Source: Crotophaga sulcirostris (taxonomy: Eukaryota > Chordata > Aves > Cuculiformes > Crotophagidae). Taken from it: DNA of 64,000 bases. The stretch lies in the NCBI GenBank assembly GCA_013397455.1, contig VYZB01000026.1:1166210-1230209 (forward strand), given 5' to 3'. Position 1 is the stretch's first letter. Every line of letters starts with the position of its first letter. A program made the translations under genes and the position numbers. Under the pieces are notes generated by a model. That model saw only the letters and a program-made list of their open reading frames with translations. It did no database searches and was not told where the DNA came from. Positions 53,588 to 64,000 of the stretch are shown here, piece after piece.

Positions 53588-53600
53588 AAAACTCACCGGT
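53588..53600 (-). other. 5' splice site (donor) after the FAT3 coding exon
   Basis: The minus strand reads ACCG followed by GTGAGTTTTG, with the exon's last base at 53597 and the intron's first base at 53596. The junction splits a Gly codon after its first base (phase 1). FAT3-like protein stops exactly here: past it the frame gives five unrelated codons and a stop. This is consistent with the FAT3 family, where the sequence continues inside the tenth cadherin repeat from the next exon. Confidence 0.92.
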
Positions 53601-56600
53601 TTCTTCATCTATGCTGAATCTCCCCAGGCCGCTGCCATCCCTGATGGAATACTGGATCTCTCCATCCCTTCCAGAGTCCTCATCTTGAGCAATAACTTGC
53701 AAAACACTTGTACCAATGCGGGAGTTTTCTTTTACAGATCCAACGACAGCGAAGTCAGGAAAATAGGGGGTATAGAGATTTTCATTAACATCCACCACTT
53801 CAACTTCCACAAAAGAAACAGAAGAGAGAGACACTGGGCGCCCCTTGTCCTTCGCACGCACAGTCAGGTTATAGAACTGCTGCTTCTCATAATCAAGCTC
53901 TTTGTTCAAGCGGATTGCACCACTTGCTTTGTCTATTTCAAACCGTCCATTGTAATCGTTCACCAGCGAGTAACGGACTTGACCTCCCAAGCCGAGATCT
54001 GGATCATGAGTTTCCAGCCAAGCTATGACAGTGCCAACTGGCAGGTCCTCAAGGACCTTCACGTTGTAGCTGGATGGTATGAAGGCTGGAGAGCAATCAT
54101 TGACATCATCCAAAAAAACCTTCAAAGGCACAACAGCAAACTGCTGATGGCCACTCTCTGCTTTGTCCCTAGCCTCAATCTTCAGTGTGTAGTTCGCCTT
54201 TAATTCCCGGTCTAGTTGATCAGCCACATACACCATTCCTGTGGAACTGTTGATGGCAAATTGCTGGGTATCTGTCAGTACTGAGTAAGTCACTTCACCA
54301 TTGGATCCTAGGTCTTTATCTCTGGCTTCTACCTGGATAATCTCTGTACCAAGACTTGTACTTTCTAAAATATTAACTGAGTAATTGTCCTGTAAAAAAA
54401 CAGGCATGTTATCATTCGCATCCTCCACCGTGACAGTCAACAGTCTCCACGCAGACTTCTGTGGATTACCTAAATCATAAATTGTAATATTAAGGAGATA
54501 GAGCTCTCTTTTTTCACGGTCCAAGGGCATAAGAACATTAAGTACCCCCGTCTCCATGTCAATGTTGAAACAACTATCTACATTACCATCAGAAATTGTA
54601 TAAACTACTCTCCCATTAAAGCCAGAGTCCGCATCATAGGCTTTTATCCTCAGGATGGTGGCACCAACTGGCAGATCCTCTGAAACCTTTACATCAGTAG
54701 GGAAGGATTTGTCAAAATGTGGTGCTTGCCTGTTCACCGAATAAAAATCAAGAAAACCATCTTCCAAATTCAGCTTCACATTTGCTTTGGCCTTTTTGAG
54801 TAATTTTTCTGCTAGCTTCTGAGCAACTCTAGTTTCTCTACAGCTAAAGGTCTTTGAAGACGCTTTCCCATGAACCACTGAGATATTAACAAACATAGCA
54901 TCAGCAAAGTTCTCTCCATCAGTTGCTGTTATCTTAAGGCCAAAATTGCTGTTCTTTATGCCAGAATTAATTAGAGATTTTTTAAGCTGCAGGACACCGG
55001 AGTCAGGATTTAAATAAAAAATGCCAAGCTCATTTCCAGAGATTATTTTGTACTTCACAAGTTCTAACTCATCTATGTCTATTGCAGAAACAGCAGTGAT
55101 ATGACCACCAACAGGAAAATCAGATGAAATCACTCCCTGACACGCCACTTTTTCAAAGAGGGGTTTGTTATCATTGACATTGCCTATGTATATGGTGACA
55201 TTCACCTCACTTTCATGGCGGTAGGGGGAGCCCCAGTCGGAAGCTCTCACAATGAACCTGTAGCTTTCTGGTGACGACTCAAAATCCAGTTCTTCAGATG
55301 TGCTGATGATACCTGTAAACTGGTTTATTGTAAATGGTAATGAGTTCAGACTGGCAATGCTGTATGTTATGTATCCATTTTCTCCCCTGTCTTTATCAAC
55401 TGCCGAAACTGCCAAAACAGTGGACCCCACAGGGACGCTTTCATTGATGAATGAGCTGTAGGAGGGCTGTTGGAACTCTGGTGTGTGATCGTTGGCATCT
55501 TCCAACCTGATAGTAACCTGTGCTTTTAAATCACCACCTTTGTTTGTATACACTTCTAATTCATAGAGGTCTTTCTCAATGATTTTCAAAGGACGAGCAG
55601 TAGTAATAAGGCCTGTGTTGGGATTGATCTTAAAATACTCAGCGTTCTCACTTGGAGATATTCTATATTCCACACCTTGTGGCTCATGCACCAGCCTAAC
55701 TACTGCAACCACGACATTAGGAGGTGAAAATTCACTGATCGAAACATCATATGTTTCCTTTTCAAACTTAATAGGGATATTTTCTTTCTTGGGACTAGCA
55801 ATGTGGACGAGTTTGACTGCAGAAAATTTCTGAGGAGATCCTTTGTCCTTGGCTTGTAGAGTCAGATTATAACCATACGGGAAGTTGTCCCAATCAATAG
55901 GCTTTCTTTCTTTGATTTTGTATTCATTCATCCATTTACCTTCTTTAGTCAGAAAGAACTGTTCTAGAGGATCTCCAGCCACAATAGAAACAGATTCTAT
56001 TTCTCCATTGGCTCCTTCATCTAGGTCATCAATGTTAATAACTGCATAGGTAGGCTCCTTGTCTGACGGGAAGGGAATATGGGTTACTACATTTATTGTT
56101 GGCGCATGTTCATTTATACGTTCAATGTGAACATAAAGCTTGGCAGTGCTGCTTACGCCATTGTTTCCATAAAGCTTCATCCCACGGTCCACAGCCAAAA
56201 TCTCAAGGTCGTATCTGTTTTTCTCATCATAGTTTAATCGGCCACTTAAGGAGATAACACCACTCGTAGGATGAACTGAGAAGAGATCTACTTTGCTTTT
56301 GAAGTAGTAATAAAATTCACCATTGGACCCAATATCTGCATCTGTTGCGGTCACCTGTGCAATGCTAGTCCTTAAAGGAGTGCTTTCTGCTATTGTGACA
56401 GAATATGTGGTTGGTGAAAACAAAGGTCTTAAGTCATTCATATCCAAAACCTGGATATTCACTTTTGTCCACGCTTCCAAGTCCTCTCCTCTGACAGACC
56501 CTTTCACCATCAATAAATAGTTGTCCTGGATTTCCCTATTCAATATGGCAGAATTCCCACCTTTAGTCCTTATTCTTAGGAAGCAGAAGTCAGCAATGAT

Positions 56601-56891
56601 GACTTCCTCTGCTTTAAAAAAGCCCTCGTCATCACCAGACACTATCCTGTACTTGATATCCCATGAAAGGTCAGTCAAAGTAATGCCCATCCTCGTTTGA
56701 CTGTTGACATAGGTCCTGGCTGCTGAATTCTCATACACTGTAGCATTGTAAGTGGAATGTGTAAACTGAAAGCCCAGCGGGGCAGTCGCGTGAACTACTT
56801 GGCAAATGGACGTCAGGAACTTGACAATCAGAAGGGCAAGGCATGACTGAGGTGGCCGTGAGCCTGACCAGCGGCCCATATTCACCTCCAT
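53597..56891 (-). CDS. FAT3: FAT3 (FAT atypical cadherin 3), first coding exon, N-terminal 1098 codons plus one base
   Basis: FAT3 is a very large single-pass cadherin of the neuronal surface, known for shaping amacrine-cell dendrites and planar cell contacts. The sequence shows a signal peptide (hydrophobic core about residues 17-31), then tandem cadherin repeats: CA1 about 43-157, CA2 158-265, CA3 266-376, CA4 377-472, CA5 473-578, CA6 579-676, a linker 677-727, CA7 728-831, CA8 832-936, CA9 937-1043, and the start of CA10. Calcium-linker motifs are visible (D150-M-N-D153, D465-A-N-D468, D824-A-N-D-N, D1034-V-N-E-N), with ten N-glycosylation sequons, for example N49, N342, N801 and N1008. 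The N-terminal region matches FAT3 rather than FAT1 as I recall both. The start is the ATG at 56891 (purine at -3, G at +4); the frame runs back one codon to a GTG, which is not used in a vertebrate. The exon ends one base into a Gly codon, so the protein continues outside the window. The five codons to the stop at 53580 are intron. No frameshift is seen. Confidence 0.96.
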
Positions 56892-56908
56892 CACATCATT
56901 CTTTCACC
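56892..56908 (-). other. FAT3: 5' UTR part of the FAT3 coding exon, with a two-codon uORF
   Basis: Only 17 bases separate the predicted acceptor from the FAT3 ATG, so most of the 5' UTR must lie in one or more upstream exons beyond position 64000. Within the 17 bases are two in-frame ATGs (56899-56897 and 56896-56894), followed by TGA at 56893-56891. The TGA shares its last base with the first base of the FAT3 start codon. Confidence 0.75.
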
Positions 56909-56945
56909 CTGTGACAGAGAAAGAAAACAGGAAACAGTTGATCAA
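56909..56945 (-). other. 3' splice site (acceptor) before the FAT3 coding exon
   Basis: Read on the minus strand, a tract of about 25 mostly pyrimidine bases ends in CACAG at 56913-56909, with the exon starting at 56908. A branch-point-like TTGAT has its A at 56942, about 33 bases upstream of the AG. This acceptor shows that FAT3 has a noncoding upstream exon, outside the window. Confidence 0.85.
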
Positions 56946-59900
56946 GAGAAAAAAACTGTATTGTGATGTGTCATGAAAAAATTACTTACTAAATTTCTAA
57001 TTAAAAATAAGACAAATCTAATTATTAGTCACTGTATATTTAACAAAACAGAAAGGAGAACACTATACACACACAAAAGCACGCATTTTGGATTATATTT
57101 TTACATGTACATGAGTGTGTAATACCTATGCCTAAAACGATTTGTTTTCAGACCATACTGGGAAACTCATTTTTAGTTGCAATGTTTGGAAAGCAGACAG
57201 GATTTTCATTAGGTATGTAGCACTGTGATAGTCAAACGTTACCAGGTTTTTTATTGTCTGTTAAGAAAGATCACATGGTTGATGAAATTTGAGCCACCAA
57301 GAACAAGTAGTACATAAAAGTCATTACCCAGCTATTACTTCAATTACAGATACCTTCAGAAAAGTCAAAATTAAGGAAGAATTCTAGCTAATTAAACGCA
57401 ACTGCATACACATATACATACACATACAAAATGCAATGGAGAAAATAGAAGTGGTCAATAAAGCTCCAAGGTGAAGACTTTGGTTAGGAAACAGCACAGC
57501 TGAGATAGCCAATCGGACTTTAACTCTACTCTTGCATACATACCACAATGCATCTGTAATTATAGTCACCATTTTTTTATGGTAACATACACTAGATTAG
57601 GACACAGAAGGACACATTCTTCTGTACATGCAATAAGTGTTCCATTCACTATATCTCAACATAAGACGACTAAAGACTCCTTCCAATCTAGTGCCTGTCC
57701 AGCTGCCAACGGGCCAGAACAAGAACATAAACACAACCCTGTTCAGCTGGAATGAATTTGAGCTTGCACTACATTTCAATTTGCCATCCCCAAGTAGAAT
57801 TTGGCTACAAATAAGGTGCACAGCTACACTGCTGGCAGCCTGTCTCAGTCTAGCCTGTCCCACTCCAGTCACCTGGGTGAGAGCCCTTCCATTGACTTCA
57901 GAATGCTCATTATAAAATTAAGTATTCAAATGCACTTAATAAGCAGCCATTTGCGGAAGATCTGGAGTATTCCATACAGTCTTGTTGTGGAATAGTCCCA
58001 GTGCCTTGCTTTAGGCATCTGAATTGGGACATTAAAAGGAGACAGAGTAAGCACAGACACTGGCTGGAGGTTGCTTGAGGGTACTGCAGAAGCTGTGAGC
58101 CAGGCTCCTGCTTACTGCATCCCACTGAAAGGGAACGAAAGAAGTCTGAGGAAACTAGGCAGGTGCTTACAGTGAGAAAGTGTGAATAAGCCTCTTTGTT
58201 ACAGAGTACATTTGCTGCTACTCATGGAAATCATAAAAATCAATTTTAAAAGGCAATTACTGAAAGACCCACTGCACGCATACATTGTTCTCATTGTCAT
58301 TTAAAAGCTGCTTGAAAACGTAGTTTTCTCCAAGCTAGAATATAGAGTAGAAAAGGATAGGAAAAGTTGTCGATAATGACAAGGGTTAATTTAAATTTTC
58401 AACATCCCCTAGGAGATTTATAAATTGTATGCAAGTTACGCAATATGAATTCATGTTAGTTATCACTTCCAATATAACTGAATGACTATTGCACTTTTAA
58501 GTACTAATGACAATTAATTTATCGCACTGATGTTATAATGTTCACACAAAACACTTAACTTCCTGATCCCACAGTCTATATCCTATTGCTTAACACATGA
58601 ATCAATTTGATCAATTATCAAGGCACTCATCTTTCAGTAAACCTATTTTCACATGTGGCTCTCCCCCCTCAACTTGTTTCCTTCCCATTTTCTTTTCTAT
58701 TACACCAACAAAAGAAGCAAACTCTTTAAAAACAAAATTAAAATGTAAGATTGTATCACCTCCTGAATCTGCACTCTCCAGTAACAGGCAAACCCCACAG
58801 AACTATATGTGGCAGTTCCTTTTCTGAGTATGCCTACTCAATTGTGCATGAGTCCTGTGAATATTTCAACCCATACAATTTATACATTGAATATGTACAA
58901 TTCTCCAATATGCTTATACGCACATGAGAGACCAGGTCTCCCTGTGCTCTCCACACACTCATGTTTATCCCCAGGAGACTCAGGATGGAATTTTTCTACT
59001 TCAGCTAGGAAAGATTTTTGCTGTTGTTGTTGCCATTTCACTCAACTAAAAGATCAGAGCAGTGGAACTTTATTTTTCAGCACAGGAAACATTCATCAAC
59101 TTAATCCACCAGTGTGAAAATATCAAAGTCCCTTACTTTCATGGGGCTTTGTATGAATAATTTCGAGTTCTGCCACTAAAAGCTGCTGCTTCAACCTAGC
59201 ATGGGAGATGATGCTCTCAAGTAGAAAATACAACCAATATACAGTATGCTGCCAAGGAAAAGCCAGTCAAGGGGAATGAGAAATTCTAATGAGATTCAGC
59301 TCATAACAAAATAAAAGGGCTGTGTCTCTTCTGTGATGTGGTATTACTAAAATATTCAACAGACAAATCACTGTGTTGTTGCCTTTCACTAAGAGCATCC
59401 TCTGCCTATACCACAATACCAGACTCTCCCTGAGAAACTGAATTTTTGCTGGCTTACGATAGACACCGATGCTATTTTCATGTGAGTACCCAGTCCTTAT
59501 TTCACCAGAGCTCAGCTGCTTCCCAGAAATAGGTATCTTTGGAGTCATGAAACATCTGTTATCTTATTTACACTTCATTCGGTGATCTAGTTTCTCCTGC
59601 TCGCACCATAGTTCAATCTGAAGTGGATTCTCTCCGTCAGTTGTGGACATCAACATCAAGTTTCCAGGTCTACTTTAATCAGAAATCAGTTTTCCTGAGA
59701 AATTAATTGCTACAAGCAAAAATGATTTAAAACTTCACCTTCAAGTTACCCATACCCCAGGTTACAGACTCTGCTATGGCAGACGGGCATCAAAGTAGAC
59801 ATTTACAAAGCTATGTGATTAGGTGAACCTAATGAAAAAGCTGTGTATATCCCAGGCAATATAACATGACAACCTTAAGATCTCATTCCATTTATCTATT

Positions 59901-60040
59901 TATTTTTTAAGAAAGCCAGGGATAAGACCTAATCTCAAATACAATTCTGTAAATCCAGGCATGTCAGTAGTTTACAAAGTTTTAGTGGTTCAGTGTAATC
60001 AAGATCAGTCCTGAAACACTAAATTCCACCTAGAAACAAT

Positions 60041-60066
60041 ATGTGTACGTGTGTGTGTGTGTGTTT
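60041..60066. repeat. (GT)n microsatellite
   Basis: About eleven TG/GT units, interrupted once by AC near 60047 and followed by looser TG-rich sequence. Confidence 0.85.
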
Positions 60067-61910
60067 GTGAATGCATGTTTTAATTATGTATACAAATGTA
60101 TACACAAACACACAGTTTGTGTATTTTTAGGTATATTGTCAGTGTTGGCACTGGAAAAATTGGACCTTCACATCAGGCAGCACTTTTTAGAGTTTGATTT
60201 CATTTCAGATGTGGTATGCAGAGTTGTAACAAGCTCCTCATTGAAGTTATTCATCTATCCATCTATTTATATGGCCACCATCATTATATTATTTGAAAGT
60301 CCCAATGGACGAGCTATTAAATTGCCACTTGGGCTACTCAAGAATGTTTTATTCATTTCCTGAATTCCTTTCTTCTGGGATATTTGTTTTTAAGAGCTTA
60401 TAATACATACATACTCAACTCACAGGAAATGTAATGTGATAGGTTACAGAAACAAGTACAAAGCAACCCACCGTAAATTAAGAGGCATTTCTTTAAAGGC
60501 ACTTCATGTCAAAAAAATGTTATGATTTCAAGTGAAGAGAATGGTTGTGATTACTTTTGCTTGATTTTGAAACATTTGGGCAGGAGATATGGCTCAATAT
60601 GGTTCAATCTGAAGAAAAGAAACAGCTCTAACAAAAGCAGAGACTGGGGGAAAAAAAAACCAAACCAACCTCTTTCTAACTGCCCAAGGAGGCGACAAGA
60701 TTACACAAAGTAGGAATCCAGCATCTTTTCATTCAGAGTCATATTAAATACTCTGACCTTGAAGTAGGAAGGAAAGGATGGAGAAATAGAATGGTGCATT
60801 TTGATTTTTAATACTCTTGAAAATAAACTTGAAAATCACGAACAGCTCTGTAAATTCACATTCAGTTCTCCACTCACTTTCCTTCACTCCTTGAACAAAG
60901 ATTAACTATGTGACCCTGCAGAATAGCTGTAGGGACCTGTAGGTGGTTGGTACTCCTTAGAGGAACTGTGAGAGCTATGAGTATCATTCCTTTTTCTCAT
61001 CTTGGCTCTGGCAACTTCTAGTCTGGGCTGCATCCAAACATAACACCCCACCAGACTGAGAAGGAAGACTCAAGTCCCAGGAACTGTCAGGATTCCTGCA
61101 CACCAAAACAGTGCCTCTAATTCAATGTGCAGATATGAACAAAGTGCTGTGTGATCCTTTGTTTGATTCCCTCTCCTTAGGCTAATTCTTCTAATCCCAA
61201 AGACCCCCATACATAAAATACTTAAAAAAACCAAAAAAACCCAACACATATACCTCTAGGGTAAACTCTGAAAATATTAAACAAGAGCCAAAAGGACTTT
61301 TATAGAATATACGGAATACAGCAGGTAAACAACCTCAGCAAGCAGGAGGAATAAGCTTTTAGCAGGCCACAACAGGGAAAAGAAAGAGTTTTCTCCTCTT
61401 TCCCTGCTTACCCTCTGAGCCTAATTACATCCTATGAGATGAGGATTTTTTCCAGCTGACCACCAGGTAGACCGACTTAGGCAACGTGACTAGATCATAT
61501 AATCACAAAACAACTATTTAAGACTTTCTGCATGTCCTTTGAAAGAGAAAAAAACAATCTGTGCTTTAACTTCCATCTTCACCACAGGGACTCAATGAAG
61601 GTCTTATTTATAGGGTCTTCTGGGCTAGGAGGAGAAAAAACAGTGTTTCAACTTCAGATAACAAAATTCTCAGAGTCAAGGTATTCATGTATCTGTGTGC
61701 ATGGGGAAAAAGGGTCAAGAAACTTTGATTTAAAGGTTTTTACCTTCATTAGTATTTCTCTCAGAGTACTGGAAAAGGGAGGGTGCCTTCTCACATAGGA
61801 CAGGAGCGGTGAATTCATGGTATGGAAAACTACTACAATTTGGACTTATTATTCTTTTCTCAGGAGACTTGACACAATTCTCTTCAAAAGGTAGCTATTC
61901 AAATTCTATT

Positions 61911-62340
61911 AAATCATAAAATCATAGAATGGTTTGGGTTGGAAGGGACCTTAAAGATCATCAAGTTCCAACCCTCTGCCATGGGCAGGGACACCTTCCA
62001 CTATCTGATTGCTCAAAGCCTCATCCAACCAGGCCTTGAACACCACCAGGGATGAGGCATCCACGACTTCTCTGGGAAACCTGTCCCAGTGCCTCACCAC
62101 CTGCACAATAAAACATTTCTTCGTACTATCTAACCTAAATCTACCCTCTTTCAGCTTAAAAATGTTACCCCTCGTCCGATCACTACACTCCCTGATAAAG
62201 AACCCATCTCCATCTTTCCCATAGGACCCCTTTAAGTAATGGAAGACTGCTATAAGGTCTCCCTGGAAGTTTCTCTTCTCTAGGCTAAACAAGACCAACT
62301 CTCTCAGCCTGTCCTCATGTAAGAGGTGCTCCAGCCCTTT
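61911..62340 (-). mobile_element. CR1 LINE, 5'-truncated, intact avian-type 3' end
   Basis: The plus strand begins ATCATAAAATCATAGAATGG and continues into the well-known bird CR1 terminus (GGTTGGAAGGGACCTTAAAG), so the element runs on the minus strand, the same sense as FAT3. The short ATCATAGA-type tail has about two units. Minus-strand reading from 62298 stays open for 115 codons of the ORF2 C terminus (LFSLEKRNFQGDL, SDRTRGN, HWDRFPREVV), ending near 61951. Homology ends about 62340 next to a T-run, the 5' truncation point. It has few disabling changes, so it is moderately young. This element is the best evidence that the source is a bird. Confidence 0.95.
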
Positions 62341-64000
62341 TTTACAGTAAAAAGGTGTATTTAAAAATATAAAGGTCTTGTTTAGGAGGCAGATTCACAT
62401 ACACGTGAAGTCTAAACAGTATGTAGTTAAGTCATGCATCTGCAGCAGGAACAGAAGCTGTTGATTTTGTTGGAAGTGACCTCACTCTTTCAATAACTCC
62501 TTCCTTTCACTGAAACTTCAACATAAACAGTAGCGAATCTATCCTTATAGCCTAATCATCAAAACATCAAACCTACAATTTTGTCATATGAAAAAATACA
62601 TGTACCTGAATGTGGCCTCTTATTCTCAGTGCTATTTCCTATCAACAGCAGCAACCTTCCTACACAAAAACCTCTGCGTGACCAGGCCAAGAGGACCTGC
62701 AAAAAAGATGTAATGAAGGATACAGAGCATCTTGAATAGTTTGTAGTTGTTACCTTTTTAAGGCTTATATCAAGCTGCATCAGTGATGCAAAAAGACATT
62801 TTTCACAGTCTGTCATCCACACTGCAAGAAGGAGGTGGGAGCCCATGTATGCCAATGCCCTTTCTTGGAAGGAGCCTTTTCCATAGCGCAGAACTATGGA
62901 AAACTCTTCCAAACTCATGGAAATTCATATTTAAGTCACATGGAAGATACTAATCTAGGAGTTTAAAGACCAAGGTGTCATTCTACCAGCAAAGCGCTAG
63001 CACACACTAGAGATACCGAAGGAATATATATGCATCCCTCATTACATATGCAATATTACTATCACGTTTTCAGATGAGAATAGGGGGAAAAGGCACGTTT
63101 AAATGGCACTTCCTCTAGCCAAACATCTTCCTTGAGTTGCACTCCACAATAATTTACCCAGTTAGGAAAGGCTAACAATTTACTGGCGAGGAAAACAAAT
63201 CAGAATATAGAATAAGACCTTAGAATTTGTGCCATACAAAAATTAAATAAAAATGTGCATTTGATAACAGGCAGGAGGGGAAAAAAAAAGAACACAAAAA
63301 AAACTCTAAAAAAACCAAACAACTGACACAAATAGATTTACAACAAGCAATATATTCCTGGGACTACCTGCTCCCTGATAAGCACACGGATATGATTTTC
63401 CATATACATGATTGTATCATGATGTGTTTATCCCAAAAAGAGAAGATGAAGACAAAATGACCATTTCTGCAGAGTAAGCCCTTGCGAGAGACAGCGCTAT
63501 AAATCCTAACCATCCTTAGAGCTGCAAATCCTCCTGCTGCCTGCATATAATTTCACAAGGGAGAAAGGCCGCTCAGCATGTAGCAAGTGTAATTCCAGGC
63601 CGTCCCTAGGAAGTGAAGATTTAGCCACCCAGCCGTATGTTATGAATAACTTTGTTTTGCTAGCAGGTGCTGGGGATTTTTCCATACAACACCAATTTTT
63701 GCCAAGTATCAGTTCATCAGCAAATGCTTCCACTTGCAAGCAGGAGCCAGGTGTCGTTTTTCTTCCCAGAGAGCGGGTGCAACGGGTCTGTCAGTCTCTC
63801 CCTTCCCCCTCGAGAATGAAATGTGGCTTGGGGAAATGGTTTTAGGGGGAGAGAAGAGGAATAATTTGCCACCATGCGAGATCTGTCAAAAGGGAATTCC
63901 TGGGAGCCACCTTATAAGGGATTTGAGCTTGCCCCTTGGTGGTCTGGCCCGAGGGAAACAAAGACTGATATTCAGTTTTCATGCTTTGTGTATCTCCAAT
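62341..64000 (-). other. FAT3 5'-UTR intron, distal end of window
   Basis: Noncoding. A-rich runs occur at about 63278-63312. The last 300 bases are less AT-rich and hold a Rel-like and a CArG motif. The noncoding first exon and the promoter are not visible, so they probably lie beyond 64000. Confidence 0.7.
63892..63919. promoter_or_regulatory. candidate Rel-like site plus perfect CArG box
   Basis: GGGAATTCCT (63892-63901) differs by one base from an NF-kB-type site. Nine bases on is CCTTATAAGG (63910-63919), a perfect palindromic CArG box of the kind bound by SRF. Function is inferred from motif match only; a random window of this size has some chance of containing each. Confidence 0.25.

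Larger units (their letters stand above)
30379..53596 (-). other. FAT3 intron, proximal part (just after the coding exon)
   Basis: About 23 kb of AT-rich noncoding sequence running up to the donor at 53596. It holds a CT-rich run (31373-31401), an AT-rich block with homeodomain-like cores and a palindrome (32100-32240), an A-run at about 39608-39624 and a possible poison exon (51443-51515). No repeat family, RNA gene or further FAT3 exon is recognised, although an exon shorter than about 60 codons could escape a reading by eye. Confidence 0.7.
56909..61910 (-). other. FAT3 5'-UTR intron
   Basis: This is the intron upstream of the coding exon, bounded at 56909 by a good acceptor. It is AT-rich, with a GT microsatellite at 60041-60066 and small A-rich runs (about 60651-60664, 61225-61242). 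I see no exon, CpG-rich promoter or RNA gene. Confidence 0.75.

Noticed and set aside
53520..54203. 227-codon open frame on the plus strand
   Set aside because: It lies almost wholly antisense to the FAT3 exon and is a shadow of that coding frame; no independent start, domain or splice context supports it.
56892..56894. GTG as an N-terminal extension of the FAT3 frame
   Set aside because: Vertebrate FAT3 would not start at GTG when an ATG in strong context follows directly; the ATG at 56891 also fits the family N terminus.
62559..62918. 119-codon minus-strand frame in the 5'-UTR intron
   Set aside because: No splice acceptor or good donor at its ends and no family resemblance.
1..64000. CRISPR arrays, operons, tRNA or rRNA genes, endogenous retroviruses
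   Set aside because: No spaced direct repeats, no tRNA cloverleaf, no LTR pairs and no retroviral reading frames were seen; the sequence is avian intron plus one exon.

Overview
The window is vertebrate nuclear DNA, almost certainly from a neognath bird. Two things show this: several CR1 LINE copies of different ages in the avian style, one with the typical bird CR1 3' end at 61911, and a cadherin exon that reads as FAT3 from end to end. The rest is AT-rich and repeat-poor, as in bird introns. There is no bacterial, viral or CRISPR-like content.

Only one protein-coding feature can be defended: the giant first coding exon of FAT3 (FAT atypical cadherin 3) on the minus strand, coding bases 53597-56891 inside an exon of about 53597-56908. 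It encodes the signal peptide, nine complete cadherin repeats and the start of the tenth, then ends in codon phase 1 at a strong donor. Because the gene runs right to left, 56909-64000 is the intron that splits the 5' UTR, and 1-53596 is the first part of the long intron after this exon. I saw no further FAT3 exon. The real start codon is the ATG at 56891; it overlaps the stop of a two-codon upstream ORF by one base.

Repeats: CR1 fragments at about 4018-4500 (+, well preserved), 9750-10175 (-, ancient), 14484-14735 (-), 29330-30378 (+, ancient, reverse transcriptase region through to the tail) and 61911-62340 (-, typical avian 3' end). A 203-bp hAT-type MITE with recognisable 8-bp target duplications lies at 17215-17417. 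Minor microsatellites and purine or G tracts make up the rest.

No new defence system or operon is present. The most testable leads are splicing signals: a 520-nt candidate exon antisense to FAT3 that is fully open in one frame (20476-20995), a second antisense candidate with a perfect donor (23770-23887), a sense-strand poison-exon candidate (51443-51515) and a possible recursive splice site (about 7468). All rest on motif reading alone, and chance pseudo-exons are common in introns this long.
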